This document shows positions 8,009 to 17,321 of a stretch of DNA of 64,000 nt, one piece after another. The DNA comes from CAVYHJ01 sp963768165 [NCBI: uncultured bacterium] (GTDB lineage Bacteria > UBP4 > UBA4092), in the NCBI GenBank assembly GCA_963768165.1, contig CAVYHJ010000026.1, forward strand, positions 1 through 64,000, given 5' to 3'. The number at the start of each line of letters is the position of its first letter. Within the stretch, counting starts at the first letter, position 1. The notes under the pieces were generated by a model. It was not told the DNA's origin, made no database searches, and was given only the letters and a program-made list of their open reading frames with translations. Made by a program: the position numbers and the translations under genes.

Positions 8009-9652
8009 ATGAATTTACCTTTCTTTCAGAACACCGGGTTAAGGAATGGGGGAATTTCCGTTTCACAAAGGTACTTGATTGGGATATTACTGGTATTATT
8101 GCTGGCGCATGGGATTCGATTGTATCGCATGACCCATGACAATCTGACCATTCAAGAAGGGGAATCCATTGCTTTCGCCAGTTTACCTACGCAGGAATTT
8201 TTCCAACATGCGCATGATGGGGATGTTTATCCAAACTTTTATCCAGTTCTCTTGAGAGGATGGTATTTTTCAGGGAATTGGCTCCACGGCTTGGTATCTT
8301 CCGGGACATCGAGTAATAAATCAGCAGGGCAGGATAAGTTTGTTATGCAGGCTCCTTGGTCGAAAGTCTCCTGGCAATGGGATGTCCTGCCAGATATATT
8401 TTGGGGGCGATTTCTCTCGTTACTTTGTGGATTAGTTTCGATTCTCCTGATTTATCTTATCGGCAGGGTGTTGGTGAATGATTGGGTAGGGTTGATGAGT
8501 GCTATTTTGCTGGCATTCTCCCCAAGTCATATTCGTATTTGCCGGGAAATCACGCCTGTTTCGATGCAATTTTGTTTATTGATGGCTACTTTTTTTTGTT
8601 ATCTAAAAGCGGAAAACTATTCCAATAGAGTAAAGGAAGACAGTGATTCTACAAAGACATATTTGGGATTTGCTGTAGTTGGAGTTGTCTTTTTTGGACT
8701 ATCGAGTTTCTTGATACATCCATCTTCCTCAGTTCTCATAATTTTATTATTCATTTGCACATTATTTTCGAAAAGCAGAAAACAATTTATTCTCATTGGG
8801 TTTCTCATCCTATGGATACTTATAGAAGTGTGGGAATATTACTGGCAATTTCCTATTCTTTCCTATATGGCGGAAATAAATGTTACCCCTTCTTCCAAGT
8901 GGATTGATTATATGGTCTCGTTTGGATTTTTAGACATCTTTATTATCAAACCCGCGTACGTCAATTTCTTTTCTTCCATTATACTCATCGCGATATTGTT
9001 ATCCGGGATAATTTTTTCGAGGAATAAAAATAAGAGTAATGAAAATCACAAACCTAACATATTATTCTTTCTCTATTTTCTACTCTTGGGATCAATCGTA
9101 CTGTTTACTATTTGCAAGGATTATATGGGTGTAAGTGATTATTCTTCCTGGACAATCTATTTGATTCCTTTTTTATGTTTGATTCTTGCTGTTGGATGGC
9201 AGAGTTATCCCGTCCCCAATTGGAAATATCGTTTATTGGTTTTAATAATCATTTTGGACCTTGGTTATATCCATTCTTTATATGTCTCCAAACCTCTGGT
9301 GCCGGCGCAAGAACTTATTAACCGATTGAATACATGGGTTACTCCAATTGATCGCGTGGTCATTGTTCCGCAAGAAGAGGCGTATGGTATTGATTATTAC
9401 TATCAAAAACCTTCTTATCGGATGTTCATAAAAGACATAAATGATTTGTTAAAAATGAAAGAAGAAACAAGGTCGGGAGTGCCACGGGTGTGGTTGGTGC
9501 GATTACCGTCAAAGTCGTTGAGCGGAAAAGAATTAGCGTTTATTCAACAGTTGAATGGGATTTCCTCTAAACATTTTGTGCATTATGTGGTTTGGAAACC
9601 AGTCTTCGTAACAGTCACTTGTTATGAGATGAAAGAAAACGTAAAAGATTAA
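8009..9652 (+). CDS. GT-C-like membrane glycosyltransferase (type A)
   Basis: This is a predicted polytopic inner-membrane protein of 547 residues with around ten or more hydrophobic segments, resembling the ArnT/PMT (GT39/GT83-like) superfamily that transfers sugars from lipid-phosphate donors. The first periplasmic loop has the acidic motif LTIQEGES, where such enzymes place a catalytic acid. An upstream ATG at 7892 lies inside the IS481 element and would add an unrelated peptide. The ATG at 8009 directly follows a consensus promoter and is preferred. It is a paralogue of the 14113-15765 gene (shared loop EG-x(3)-A-x-ASxP and RxW motifs). Substrate unknown; glycosylation of surface lipid, polysaccharide or protein is inferred. 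Confidence 0.7.
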   Translation: MNLPFFQNTGLRNGGISVSQRYLIGILLVLLLAHGIRLYRMTHDNLTIQEGESIAFASLPTQEFFQHAHDGDVYPNFYPVLLRGWYFSGNWLHGLVSSGTSSNKSAGQDKFVMQAPWSKVSWQWDVLPDIFWGRFLSLLCGLVSILLIYLIGRVLVNDWVGLMSAILLAFSPSHIRICREITPVSMQFCLLMATFFCYLKAENYSNRVKEDSDSTKTYLGFAVVGVVFFGLSSFLIHPSSSVLIILLFICTLFSKSRKQFILIGFLILWILIEVWEYYWQFPILSYMAEINVTPSSKWIDYMVSFGFLDIFIIKPAYVNFFSSIILIAILLSGIIFSRNKNKSNENHKPNILFFLYFLLLGSIVLFTICKDYMGVSDYSSWTIYLIPFLCLILAVGWQSYPVPNWKYRLLVLIIILDLGYIHSLYVSKPLVPAQELINRLNTWVTPIDRVVIVPQEEAYGIDYYYQKPSYRMFIKDINDLLKMKEETRSGVPRVWLVRLPSKSLSGKELAFIQQLNGISSKHFVHYVVWKPVFVTVTCYEMKENVKD

Positions 9653-9658
9653 ATATCC

Positions 9659-11803
9659 ATGGAAAATGTAAAGATAAATAAAATGGAAAACAGAAAATTC
9701 TGGACCCTGGTTTTTCTTCTCTGGGTGGTCGGAATAGCGATTCGCATAGGCGTTTTTCTGACGACGGAATATTACGTGGACGCCGGTGAATCGGTGGTCG
9801 GTTTGATGGCGCGGGATATATTGCACGGTAAATATTTCCCAATCTTATTATATGGACATGGCTTTGAAGGCGGGGGTGCTTTAATGGCATATCTGGTGAC
9901 GCCTTTTCTCTGGTTATTAGGTTTTTCCTCCTTTTCGATGAAGTTGGTTTCATTTGTTACATTTACATTGACACTGGTCATCGGTTGTCTTTGGATTCGG
10001 CGGCAATGCAATAGTCGTACGGCACTTTATTTTACATCCCTGTTGGCCATCTCTCCGCCGCTTTACACAATTTGGTCTCTGCGGGTGTATGGTACTCATG
10101 ACATCATTTTTTTATTGTTATTCGGGATGTTTTGGCTGCATTGGGAAATTCTATATAAGGGAAAGAATACTGTGAGAAGGTATTTCCTTTTTGGTTTGTA
10201 TTGCGGGTTTGCCGTTTGGATGCACCCGGGCGTTATTATCGGGGTTTTGGTGTGCTTGATATTTTCCTTTTTACACCATAAGGATTTTGTAAATGATAAT
10301 CGGTTTGATGCTTTTTTAGGGGGAGGACTGATAGTCTGTTTACCGCTATTAAATTTTAATCTTCAAAACGATTGGTTGAGTATTGACTGGCTTCAAAAGT
10401 CTCCGTACCAGAGAGATGCGGTATCCAATTATTACGGTCTCCTGACACAGACTTTTCCCCGTACGTTGGGTTGGTCGAACGATACGAACTGGACAGCTTT
10501 CCATAATTCTATCAATTTAGGTTTTCTATACGGGTTATTCTGCTACATAATCACATTAGCACTTCTTCTCTATTTCATTATCATCTATCGAAAAGAGTTT
10601 GTTGTATTCTTTAAGCGTCTATTTTCAATTCGACGGTTGGATTCCTGGGTACCATCCAAACCGATTATTCTGGTCCTTTATGCTGTTCTTTGGTTTTTTA
10701 TAGGAGGGGCCAGTTCGTGGGCAAGTCATGGAATTCATTATGGATTTTACTGGTATGTCATGCCTTTCTTTCTTCCTTTCTTTGTAGGATTACCCATGGC
10801 GGCGACAAGCGAACAAGAATCTCCCAAATCAAAAGCACTTTTTCAAATTTGTTTCTGGATCGTATTAACGGGTGCATTGATATTTAATCTAAATCATATT
10901 TATCAAGGAGCGGCTTTACGTCATTCAAAAGATGAATTCAAGGATGTTTTAAAATTACTCTATCAAAATAAACAACGGGATATTTATACCAATATGTGGG
11001 CGAACTTTCGATTAGAGTTCGAATCTAACGGATATTTTCGAACAAGTGATACAGGGATTACCAATCAGGAATTTAAGATTTATTCTGTTCAACCATTTCA
11101 GGAACCGGAGAATGTGACTTATGTGATTGCCAATACCTGGGGGTTACAGCATACGATTGATTCCTATCTTACACAATATCACATCCCACATAAGGGAAAA
11201 CGTTTTTCCACTATTGGCCGGCCTCCCGATTGGTCGATCTATTATTCTTTTGATGCGCCATGGAATCCGTGGGAAGTATTTTCTTATGGGGATATTTCCA
11301 AACTTGAAATATTTCCTGATTTACGAATTCGTTCCTCACACAACGATTTGCCTAATGGAGATCAATTGATTCCTTTTCGGATAAGAAAACCGCTTGCCAA
11401 TTCGGATATCATACCACCTTATTGGAGTGCGCCGTCTCCGGCATGGATTGAAGTAGAGTTCCCATCACCCCAAAAGATGGATTATGTGCAAATCCAATTT
11501 CCCGATTTTACTTTTCTAGGGAATCCTTATTCTCCCTTGGTCTGGAACGATGTTTCCAAAGAATATCAGCCCGGTAGAATACCCCAAGAATATCGGGTGG
11601 AAGTTGAATATTGGGATACGACCACAAATCACTATGCAGCTACAATCCCGGCTTCCTATTTAAAGACTTCGGTTAAAGGATGTGTTGGATTTAATTTTAG
11701 TCCCGTTCAAACCAATAAAATGAGATTTTTGTTTAAGGATATGTCTACGGAAACCTCTTATATTTACGTATCGGATATTGCGTGCAAGCGAGCTGTAAAA
11801 TAG
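9659..11803 (+). CDS. GT-C-like membrane glycosyltransferase (type B)
   Basis: The 714-residue protein has about ten to twelve membrane segments in residues 10-410 and a soluble C-terminal domain (about 430-714) that probably faces the periplasm. The first loop carries VDAGESVVGLMARDILHG, with acidic residues at the position used by GT-C transferases. It starts 6 bp after the preceding gene. It is a close paralogue of the next gene (LMARDILHGK and YGHxFEGG shared). The C-terminal domain has beta-rich features (for example PSPAWIEVEFPSPQKMDYVQ), resembling a discoidin-like sugar-binding fold. Substrate unknown. A second ATG at 9683 is a possible start. Confidence 0.7.
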   Translation: MENVKINKMENRKFWTLVFLLWVVGIAIRIGVFLTTEYYVDAGESVVGLMARDILHGKYFPILLYGHGFEGGGALMAYLVTPFLWLLGFSSFSMKLVSFVTFTLTLVIGCLWIRRQCNSRTALYFTSLLAISPPLYTIWSLRVYGTHDIIFLLLFGMFWLHWEILYKGKNTVRRYFLFGLYCGFAVWMHPGVIIGVLVCLIFSFLHHKDFVNDNRFDAFLGGGLIVCLPLLNFNLQNDWLSIDWLQKSPYQRDAVSNYYGLLTQTFPRTLGWSNDTNWTAFHNSINLGFLYGLFCYIITLALLLYFIIIYRKEFVVFFKRLFSIRRLDSWVPSKPIILVLYAVLWFFIGGASSWASHGIHYGFYWYVMPFFLPFFVGLPMAATSEQESPKSKALFQICFWIVLTGALIFNLNHIYQGAALRHSKDEFKDVLKLLYQNKQRDIYTNMWANFRLEFESNGYFRTSDTGITNQEFKIYSVQPFQEPENVTYVIANTWGLQHTIDSYLTQYHIPHKGKRFSTIGRPPDWSIYYSFDAPWNPWEVFSYGDISKLEIFPDLRIRSSHNDLPNGDQLIPFRIRKPLANSDIIPPYWSAPSPAWIEVEFPSPQKMDYVQIQFPDFTFLGNPYSPLVWNDVSKEYQPGRIPQEYRVEVEYWDTTTNHYAATIPASYLKTSVKGCVGFNFSPVQTNKMRFLFKDMSTETSYIYVSDIACKRAVK

Positions 11804-11889
11804 AGTAAAAGGAAAATATATCGAGTAATCAATGCAAAGATTACCCTGTATTTAAAATTTGAACCTTGAGACTTGGAACTATTTTCTTT

Positions 11890-14082
11890 ATGATTCAACG
11901 AGTGCAAAATATAAAGACAATAGAACAGAAACTTGAGTCACGGGACTTGAGACTGGGATTTTGGTTGGCTGTAGCGATTTGGCTGGCCGGAATTATCATC
12001 CGGATTATGGTGTTTCGCACATCCCAACACGACGTATCCGGGGATGAAGCGATGGTGGGTCTGATGGCACGCGATATTCTGCACGGCAAAAATTTTCCTG
12101 TTTTATATTACGGCCATGCTTTTGAAGGCGGGAGTGCGTTAGTGGCCTATTTGGCGGTTCCCATCTTTTGGATATTCGGTGTTTCTTCCGCTTCATTACG
12201 ATATTGTTCCTTTATCACTTTTTCACTAACCTATTGGATTGGGTATTTGTGGATAAGGCGATATTTTCAGGAGAAGGCCGCAAATTATTTTAGCGCCCTA
12301 TTGGCCATCTCCCCACCGATTTACACGATTTGGTCGCTTTATGCCTATGGAACTCACGATTTAATTTTTCTATTATTATTCGGGTTATTTTGGCTGCATT
12401 GGGAAATACTCTACCGGGGGATGAATACCGTGAAAGGGTATTTTCTGTTTGGAATATACTGCGGGTTCGCGGCCTGGATGCACCTTGGAGTAGTTCCTGC
12501 GATATTGGTTTGTCTGTTGTTTTCCTATTTACAGGAAAAAAGATTTTTGAGCAGTACCCGACTGGATGCATTTGGAATAGGAAGTATTTTGGGAGCATTT
12601 CCTTTTCTCCTGGTCAATCTTCAAAACAAATGGTTAGGTATCAAATGGATATTTGAATTTTCATATCATCATAGTTTTTTGCAGAGTTTTAAAGATTTGG
12701 CGTTTCACGCTTTTCCAAGGACATTTGGGTGGAGCGATTTTTCACAATGGAGTGTATTGCGGCATACCATCAATCTGGGGCGGTATTACGGTGTTTTTTG
12801 TTATCTTCTAACCCTGTTGCTATTGTTATATTTTATTCTAGAATATCGGAATGAATTGCGTGTTTTTGTGCGGCGGCTATTTTCCACGCAATGGCGGGAA
12901 TCATGGACCCCATCTCCCTCTTTGATATGGGTATTTTACGCCATCCTCTGGATGCTAACCAGTGGACAGACATCCTGGGCAACCTATGGCAAAACAGTAG
13001 GGTTTTATTGGTATTTTCTGCCCTTTTTTCTACCGCTGTTTGCCGGATTGCCGATGGTAATCACGGGGAAAGTAATATCCAAGAACTCCGCATTGTTTTT
13101 CATTAAGATTTTTTTTCAAACTTGTTTTTGGATATTATTGGTGAGTTCGTTATTCTTTAATTTAAACCATATTAAGCAAGGGATGAAATTACAGAAATCT
13201 AGGGATACTCTATCCGACGTCCAAGCTTTTCTGTATAAAAATAATCTTCGAAATCTCTATGCCAATGATTGGGCAAAACAGCCGTTGGAGTTGGTATCTG
13301 ACGGCTATTTACAGATTTCCGATCAGGGAATAACCGATTCGGAAGTTTCGATTTATTCGCTGGATACATTTTATAATAGTTCCACAGTTGCTTATGTACT
13401 CAGTGGCAATAAATTTTGGAATCCACAATTAGAGAAGTATCTGGCGGAATATAAAATTCCACATAAAGAGAAAAGCTTTGAGACTTTGGGTCACCCAAAT
13501 AATTGGACAGTATACTATTCCTTTGACACGCCGCTGCGCCCTCCAGTGGCATTTTCCTATGGGGATATTGCGAAATTCGATACCTTGCCCGGATTAACCA
13601 TTGTGAGGACCTATGATGATTGTCCCAATGGCAATGAACATATTCCTTATCGCTTAAAAAAGGACTGGCCTGTAACCGGAGGGGCTTTTCCGCCCTATTG
13701 GTGCGCGCGTACACCGGCATGGACGGAAATGGATTTCCCCTCTTTGCAATGGATTGATTATATTCAAATCCGGTTTGCTGATTGGGTGAGACCAGAGGGT
13801 CCTCCTTCTCCCTTAGTCTGGGACCATGATATCAAAAGTTTTCAACCTGGAGATTATCCAAAATCATCCTGGATATGGATGCAATATCAGGATGAATCCA
13901 CGAAAGAATATGTTGATACCGTACCGGCGGCGCTTATTAAAAGCAATGCGAAAGGATGTTACGCATTTCGATTTGCGCCCGTGCAAACGCGCAGTGTCCG
14001 CATTGTTTTTGTGAATCCTGATAAAAGCAATCCTTATGTTTATGTTTCGGATATTATCTGTTCGAAGGCGACAAAAGAATAA
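11890..14082 (+). CDS. GT-C-like membrane glycosyltransferase (type B paralogue)
   Basis: This 730-residue protein is a paralogue of the 9659-11803 product along its whole length: acidic first loop (SGDEAMVGLMARDILHG), multiple membrane helices, then a soluble C-terminal domain ending near the matching VSDI(I/A)C motif. The open frame reaches a TTG at 11866, but the ATG at 11890 is chosen. No strong ribosome binding site is visible for either. The first ~35 residues differ from the paralogue and include a stretch (about 11929-11959) made of the short repeat CTTGAGACTTGG, also present at 11862-11878. The N-terminus therefore seems to have been extended by repeat DNA. Confidence 0.68.
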   Translation: MIQRVQNIKTIEQKLESRDLRLGFWLAVAIWLAGIIIRIMVFRTSQHDVSGDEAMVGLMARDILHGKNFPVLYYGHAFEGGSALVAYLAVPIFWIFGVSSASLRYCSFITFSLTYWIGYLWIRRYFQEKAANYFSALLAISPPIYTIWSLYAYGTHDLIFLLLFGLFWLHWEILYRGMNTVKGYFLFGIYCGFAAWMHLGVVPAILVCLLFSYLQEKRFLSSTRLDAFGIGSILGAFPFLLVNLQNKWLGIKWIFEFSYHHSFLQSFKDLAFHAFPRTFGWSDFSQWSVLRHTINLGRYYGVFCYLLTLLLLLYFILEYRNELRVFVRRLFSTQWRESWTPSPSLIWVFYAILWMLTSGQTSWATYGKTVGFYWYFLPFFLPLFAGLPMVITGKVISKNSALFFIKIFFQTCFWILLVSSLFFNLNHIKQGMKLQKSRDTLSDVQAFLYKNNLRNLYANDWAKQPLELVSDGYLQISDQGITDSEVSIYSLDTFYNSSTVAYVLSGNKFWNPQLEKYLAEYKIPHKEKSFETLGHPNNWTVYYSFDTPLRPPVAFSYGDIAKFDTLPGLTIVRTYDDCPNGNEHIPYRLKKDWPVTGGAFPPYWCARTPAWTEMDFPSLQWIDYIQIRFADWVRPEGPPSPLVWDHDIKSFQPGDYPKSSWIWMQYQDESTKEYVDTVPAALIKSNAKGCYAFRFAPVQTRSVRIVFVNPDKSNPYVYVSDIICSKATKE

Positions 14083-14112
14083 TTATTTTTCTATAGAGGG
14101 GCAGCGGATACT

Positions 14113-15765
14113 TTGATAGGACGATTGAAAAAAGTAAAATGGACGCCGACATTTGGAAAGCTGGGATGGTATTTTGAAATCCTGACGGTGGTCCTGTTGA
14201 CGGGGTATGGGTTGAGGATGTATCAAATATCCGAAAAAAGTTTATCGCACAATGAAGGATACTGGTTGGCGTTGGCAAGTATGCCGCAAGAAAAATATTG
14301 GGGAGACGTGCAGAAAGGTAAAATCACGGCATCGCTTTATCCGGAGATATTGCGAGAGTGGTACCAAATGGGACATGTTGTTAACAAAATATTCTGGTCA
14401 GAACGTAAATCCAGGGGTATAGAAAAATTCACAATGAGGCTGCCTTGGTCTTCCACGAGTTGGGAATGGAATATTGTGCCGGATATATTTTGGGGACGTT
14501 TCTTTTCGGTGCTGTGGGGTTTGATGACCATTGGTATGTTGTTTTGTATCGGTCGAGAAATGGGGAATTTCTGGATTGGAATGGTGAGTTGTTTGTTACT
14601 GGCGATGTCCCCCACGCATATCCGGGTCAGCCGAGAAATAACGCCGGGTTCTCTAGAATTGTTTATATGGCTGTGTATATTGTTCTGCTATTTGAGAATG
14701 AGCCGAGGGTTATGGGGCAGGGGAGGAAACCGTGGTTCTGAAAATAATAAATTCCTGGTATGGGGAATTAGTTTTATATTGTTTAGTCTAACGAGCGTTC
14801 TTATTCATTCAACCACGATTATATTTTTATTTTTGTTATTAGCAGTAACCGTGGGAATAGGGTTTACTCGAACAATAGAGCGTACGATATTAGGCCGGAT
14901 TTATCTTGTGGAAGGGACAGTAGTAATCGGGATATTACTATATAAATTATTTTTCTGGAAATCCGGGATTTGGGTGTATGAAAGTGAATGCCGGTTTGGC
15001 ATAGTTTCCGGGTGGAAAGAATTTTTGTTAGCATTAGGATTTAGCGACAGTTTGGTGAAATTACCGGATCAGGTAGAAATTTTTGGAATCGTGATTTTGA
15101 TTATTGCGCTGTTCGTAGGAGTTTATTTTCATTTAAGAAATATAAAGAGAGAGCAGGAGGAGTTAGGAATTTCGGGGAAGATATACCCGTGGTTAGTCGC
15201 ATTGTGGATAGGGATGATGTTGCTATTCTTCTTCGGTCAATCTGTAATCGGAATGCATAGTTGTGAAGATTGGTTGTGGTATGAGGTTCCGATATTTAGT
15301 CTAGTGGTCGGGAGTGGATTGTATTGGATTCCGAGTATCTCCTGGCGGTACAGAATATTGGTGTTGATATTGTTATTAGATTGGAGTTATCAAATACCGT
15401 TGTATCAAGAGATGGCAGATTTTTCTTGGCGGGATATGGCGGTAGTGGTAAATCATAAAGTTAACGATGGAGATAGGGTGGTTGTCTTGCCTGCGGCTTA
15501 TACCAGTGCCTTTGATTATTATTTTCAACAAATGGGATTTCGGAGTTGGGGAGAAAAGGGATATGAAAATGCCAAGCGCGTTTGGCTGATCAAATTGTCA
15601 ACTAATTGGACCGACTTACCGGGGTCAGAAAACGCAAGAGTTATCCGTACTTTGAACCAGGAATATCCCGATCAGTCTTTGGAATATTTTGGAATACAAC
15701 CGGGAATAAAAGATTATCACTCTACTGTATGCGTGTTCTTGTGTTCGCAGGATACCAGTATATAG
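14113..15765 (+). CDS. GT-C-like membrane glycosyltransferase (type A paralogue)
   Basis: The 550-residue polytopic membrane protein is a paralogue of the 8009-9652 product. Shared features are the acidic first loop (LSHNEGYWLALASMP), the WEWNIVPDIFWGRF and SREITPGS segments, and the terminal region around DYYFQQMGF. It starts at TTG with GAGGGG about 12 nt upstream. It ends the run of four transferase genes (A-B-B-A order), all on the plus strand with gaps under 90 bp, so they probably form one transcript driven by the promoter at 7973. Its 3' end faces livF across 33 bp without a visible terminator. Activity and substrate are inferred from the fold. Confidence 0.68.
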   Translation: MIGRLKKVKWTPTFGKLGWYFEILTVVLLTGYGLRMYQISEKSLSHNEGYWLALASMPQEKYWGDVQKGKITASLYPEILREWYQMGHVVNKIFWSERKSRGIEKFTMRLPWSSTSWEWNIVPDIFWGRFFSVLWGLMTIGMLFCIGREMGNFWIGMVSCLLLAMSPTHIRVSREITPGSLELFIWLCILFCYLRMSRGLWGRGGNRGSENNKFLVWGISFILFSLTSVLIHSTTIIFLFLLLAVTVGIGFTRTIERTILGRIYLVEGTVVIGILLYKLFFWKSGIWVYESECRFGIVSGWKEFLLALGFSDSLVKLPDQVEIFGIVILIIALFVGVYFHLRNIKREQEELGISGKIYPWLVALWIGMMLLFFFGQSVIGMHSCEDWLWYEVPIFSLVVGSGLYWIPSISWRYRILVLILLLDWSYQIPLYQEMADFSWRDMAVVVNHKVNDGDRVVVLPAAYTSAFDYYFQQMGFRSWGEKGYENAKRVWLIKLSTNWTDLPGSENARVIRTLNQEYPDQSLEYFGIQPGIKDYHSTVCVFLCSQDTSI

Positions 15766-15798
15766 AAACCGCTTGAATATACTGAGAAAAAATAAAAA

Positions 15799-16545
15799 TT
15801 AATCTTCGCCCAGATAGGCTTTGCGAACTTGGGGATTGGTGAGTAGATTTTTAGCGTTGTCGGAGAGGGTAATTCGACCGGTTTCCAAGACGTAGCCGCG
15901 ATGGGCGGTTTCGAGAGCAAGCAAGGCGTTTTGTTCGACGAGGAGAATAGTTGTTCCCTGTTGATTAATTTCATGGATGATATCGAAAATTGTATTCACC
16001 ATTTTGGGTGCGAGGCCGAGAGACGGTTCGTCCATCAACAAGATTTTGGGATGGGACATAAGAGCGCGACCAATAGCCAACATTTGTTGTTCTCCGCCGC
16101 TTAACGTTCCGCCCGATTGTTTTTGCCGGTCTTTTAAAACAGGAAACAAGGTAAAAGCACGAGCGATATCGGTTTCAATTTCAGATTTATTATTGCGAGT
16201 GTAAGCACCCATCTTGAGATTTTCCAGTACAGTCAACCGGGAGAAAATACGACGACCTTCCGGGACATGAGAAATACCCAATTTCACAATCTCGTCGGCA
16301 GATTTTCCATTAAGCAAGATAGGGTTACTTGGAGAAGACTCTTTTGTGGAAGTTGTTGGAGGTTGTAATGACATTTGACCTTTACGAGGTTTGAGAAGAC
16401 CCGATATAGTTTTCAAGCAAGTGGTTTTCCCCGCGCCATTTCCGCCAATAAGGGCGACGATTTCTTTTTCATGGACAATGAGATCAATACCTTTGATAGC
16501 AGCAATGTTGCCATAGGATACTTCGAGATGTTCGATGATTAACAT
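15799..16545 (-). CDS. livF: Branched-chain amino acid ABC transporter ATPase
   Basis: LivF-type ATPase of 248 residues for a high-affinity branched-chain amino acid (or amide/urea-like) importer, acting on the cytoplasmic face. Visible motifs are Walker A GGNGAGKTT, signature LSGGEQQ, Walker B ILLMDEP and the LivF-typical GISHVPEGRRIFSRLTVLENL. Compared with usual LivF there is a low-complexity insert of about 12 residues (QPPTTSTKESSPSN) between Walker A and the signature. Its ATG overlaps the livG stop by one base, as expected in a coupled operon. The substrate-binding protein (LivJ/K) is not in this cluster. Confidence 0.93.
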   Translation of the reverse strand: MLIIEHLEVSYGNIAAIKGIDLIVHEKEIVALIGGNGAGKTTCLKTISGLLKPRKGQMSLQPPTTSTKESSPSNPILLNGKSADEIVKLGISHVPEGRRIFSRLTVLENLKMGAYTRNNKSEIETDIARAFTLFPVLKDRQKQSGGTLSGGEQQMLAIGRALMSHPKILLMDEPSLGLAPKMVNTIFDIIHEINQQGTTILLVEQNALLALETAHRGYVLETGRITLSDNAKNLLTNPQVRKAYLGED

Positions 16546-17318
16546 TATGCCGCAGACCCTTTTCCAAGATAAGCCTCAACCACTTTAGGATTGGCACGTA
16601 CTTCTTGCGGAGAGCCTTCGGCAATTTTTACACCGTAATCCAGGACATAAATACGGTCAGAGATATTCATCACCACGCGCATATCGTGTTCAATGAGAAA
16701 AATAGTGACACCGCTTTCGCGTATACGAATAATCAATTTCATTAAATCAGCGGTCTCCTGAGGATTCATACCCGCGGCAGGTTCATCCAGTAGAAGAAGG
16801 TGCGGCTCGGTAGCCAAGGCGCGGGCAATTTCCAACCGGCGCTGGTCACCATAGGGTAAGCTTCTCGCTACTTGATTTTCTTTTCCTTTTAATCCGATAA
16901 AATGGAGTAAGTCGTAGGCACGAGTCAAGGTATCTTTTTCCTCATTTCTGGCGATTGAATTAGGAAAAATCGCACGGAGGACTTTTGTTCCCGTACGACA
17001 GTGGCGGCCAATCATGACATTTTCAATAGCCGTCATGTTGGTAAAGAGACGAATATTCTGGAAGGTACGGGCAATACCGACTTTTGCGATTTGGTGTGGT
17101 TTTAAACCCACCAGACTTTTTTTATTATCCTGAAATGCAATAGTGCCGGAAGTAGGGGAATAAAACCCGGTTAAACAATTAAAGAGAGTAGTTTTGCCGG
17201 CACCATTAGGTCCAATCAGACTGACAATCTCACTGGAGTTTACAAGTAATCCGACTTGGTTCACCGCAGTCAAACCACCAAATTGTTTGGTTAAAGAATT
17301 TACTTCCAAGAGTGCCAT
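16545..17318 (-). CDS. livG: Branched-chain amino acid ABC transporter ATPase
   Basis: LivG-type ATPase, 257 residues, the second nucleotide-binding subunit of the importer. Walker A is GPNGAGKTT, the signature region is the LivG-like LPYGDQRRLEIARAL, and Walker B is LLLLDEPAAGMNPQE. GIARTFQNIRLFTNMTAIENV is characteristic of LivG. It lies 3 bp after livM and is directly followed by livF. It would form a heterodimer with LivF on the LivH-LivM membrane pair. Confidence 0.95.
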   Translation of the reverse strand: MALLEVNSLTKQFGGLTAVNQVGLLVNSSEIVSLIGPNGAGKTTLFNCLTGFYSPTSGTIAFQDNKKSLVGLKPHQIAKVGIARTFQNIRLFTNMTAIENVMIGRHCRTGTKVLRAIFPNSIARNEEKDTLTRAYDLLHFIGLKGKENQVARSLPYGDQRRLEIARALATEPHLLLLDEPAAGMNPQETADLMKLIIRIRESGVTIFLIEHDMRVVMNISDRIYVLDYGVKIAEGSPQEVRANPKVVEAYLGKGSAA

Positions 17319-17321
17319 AGA

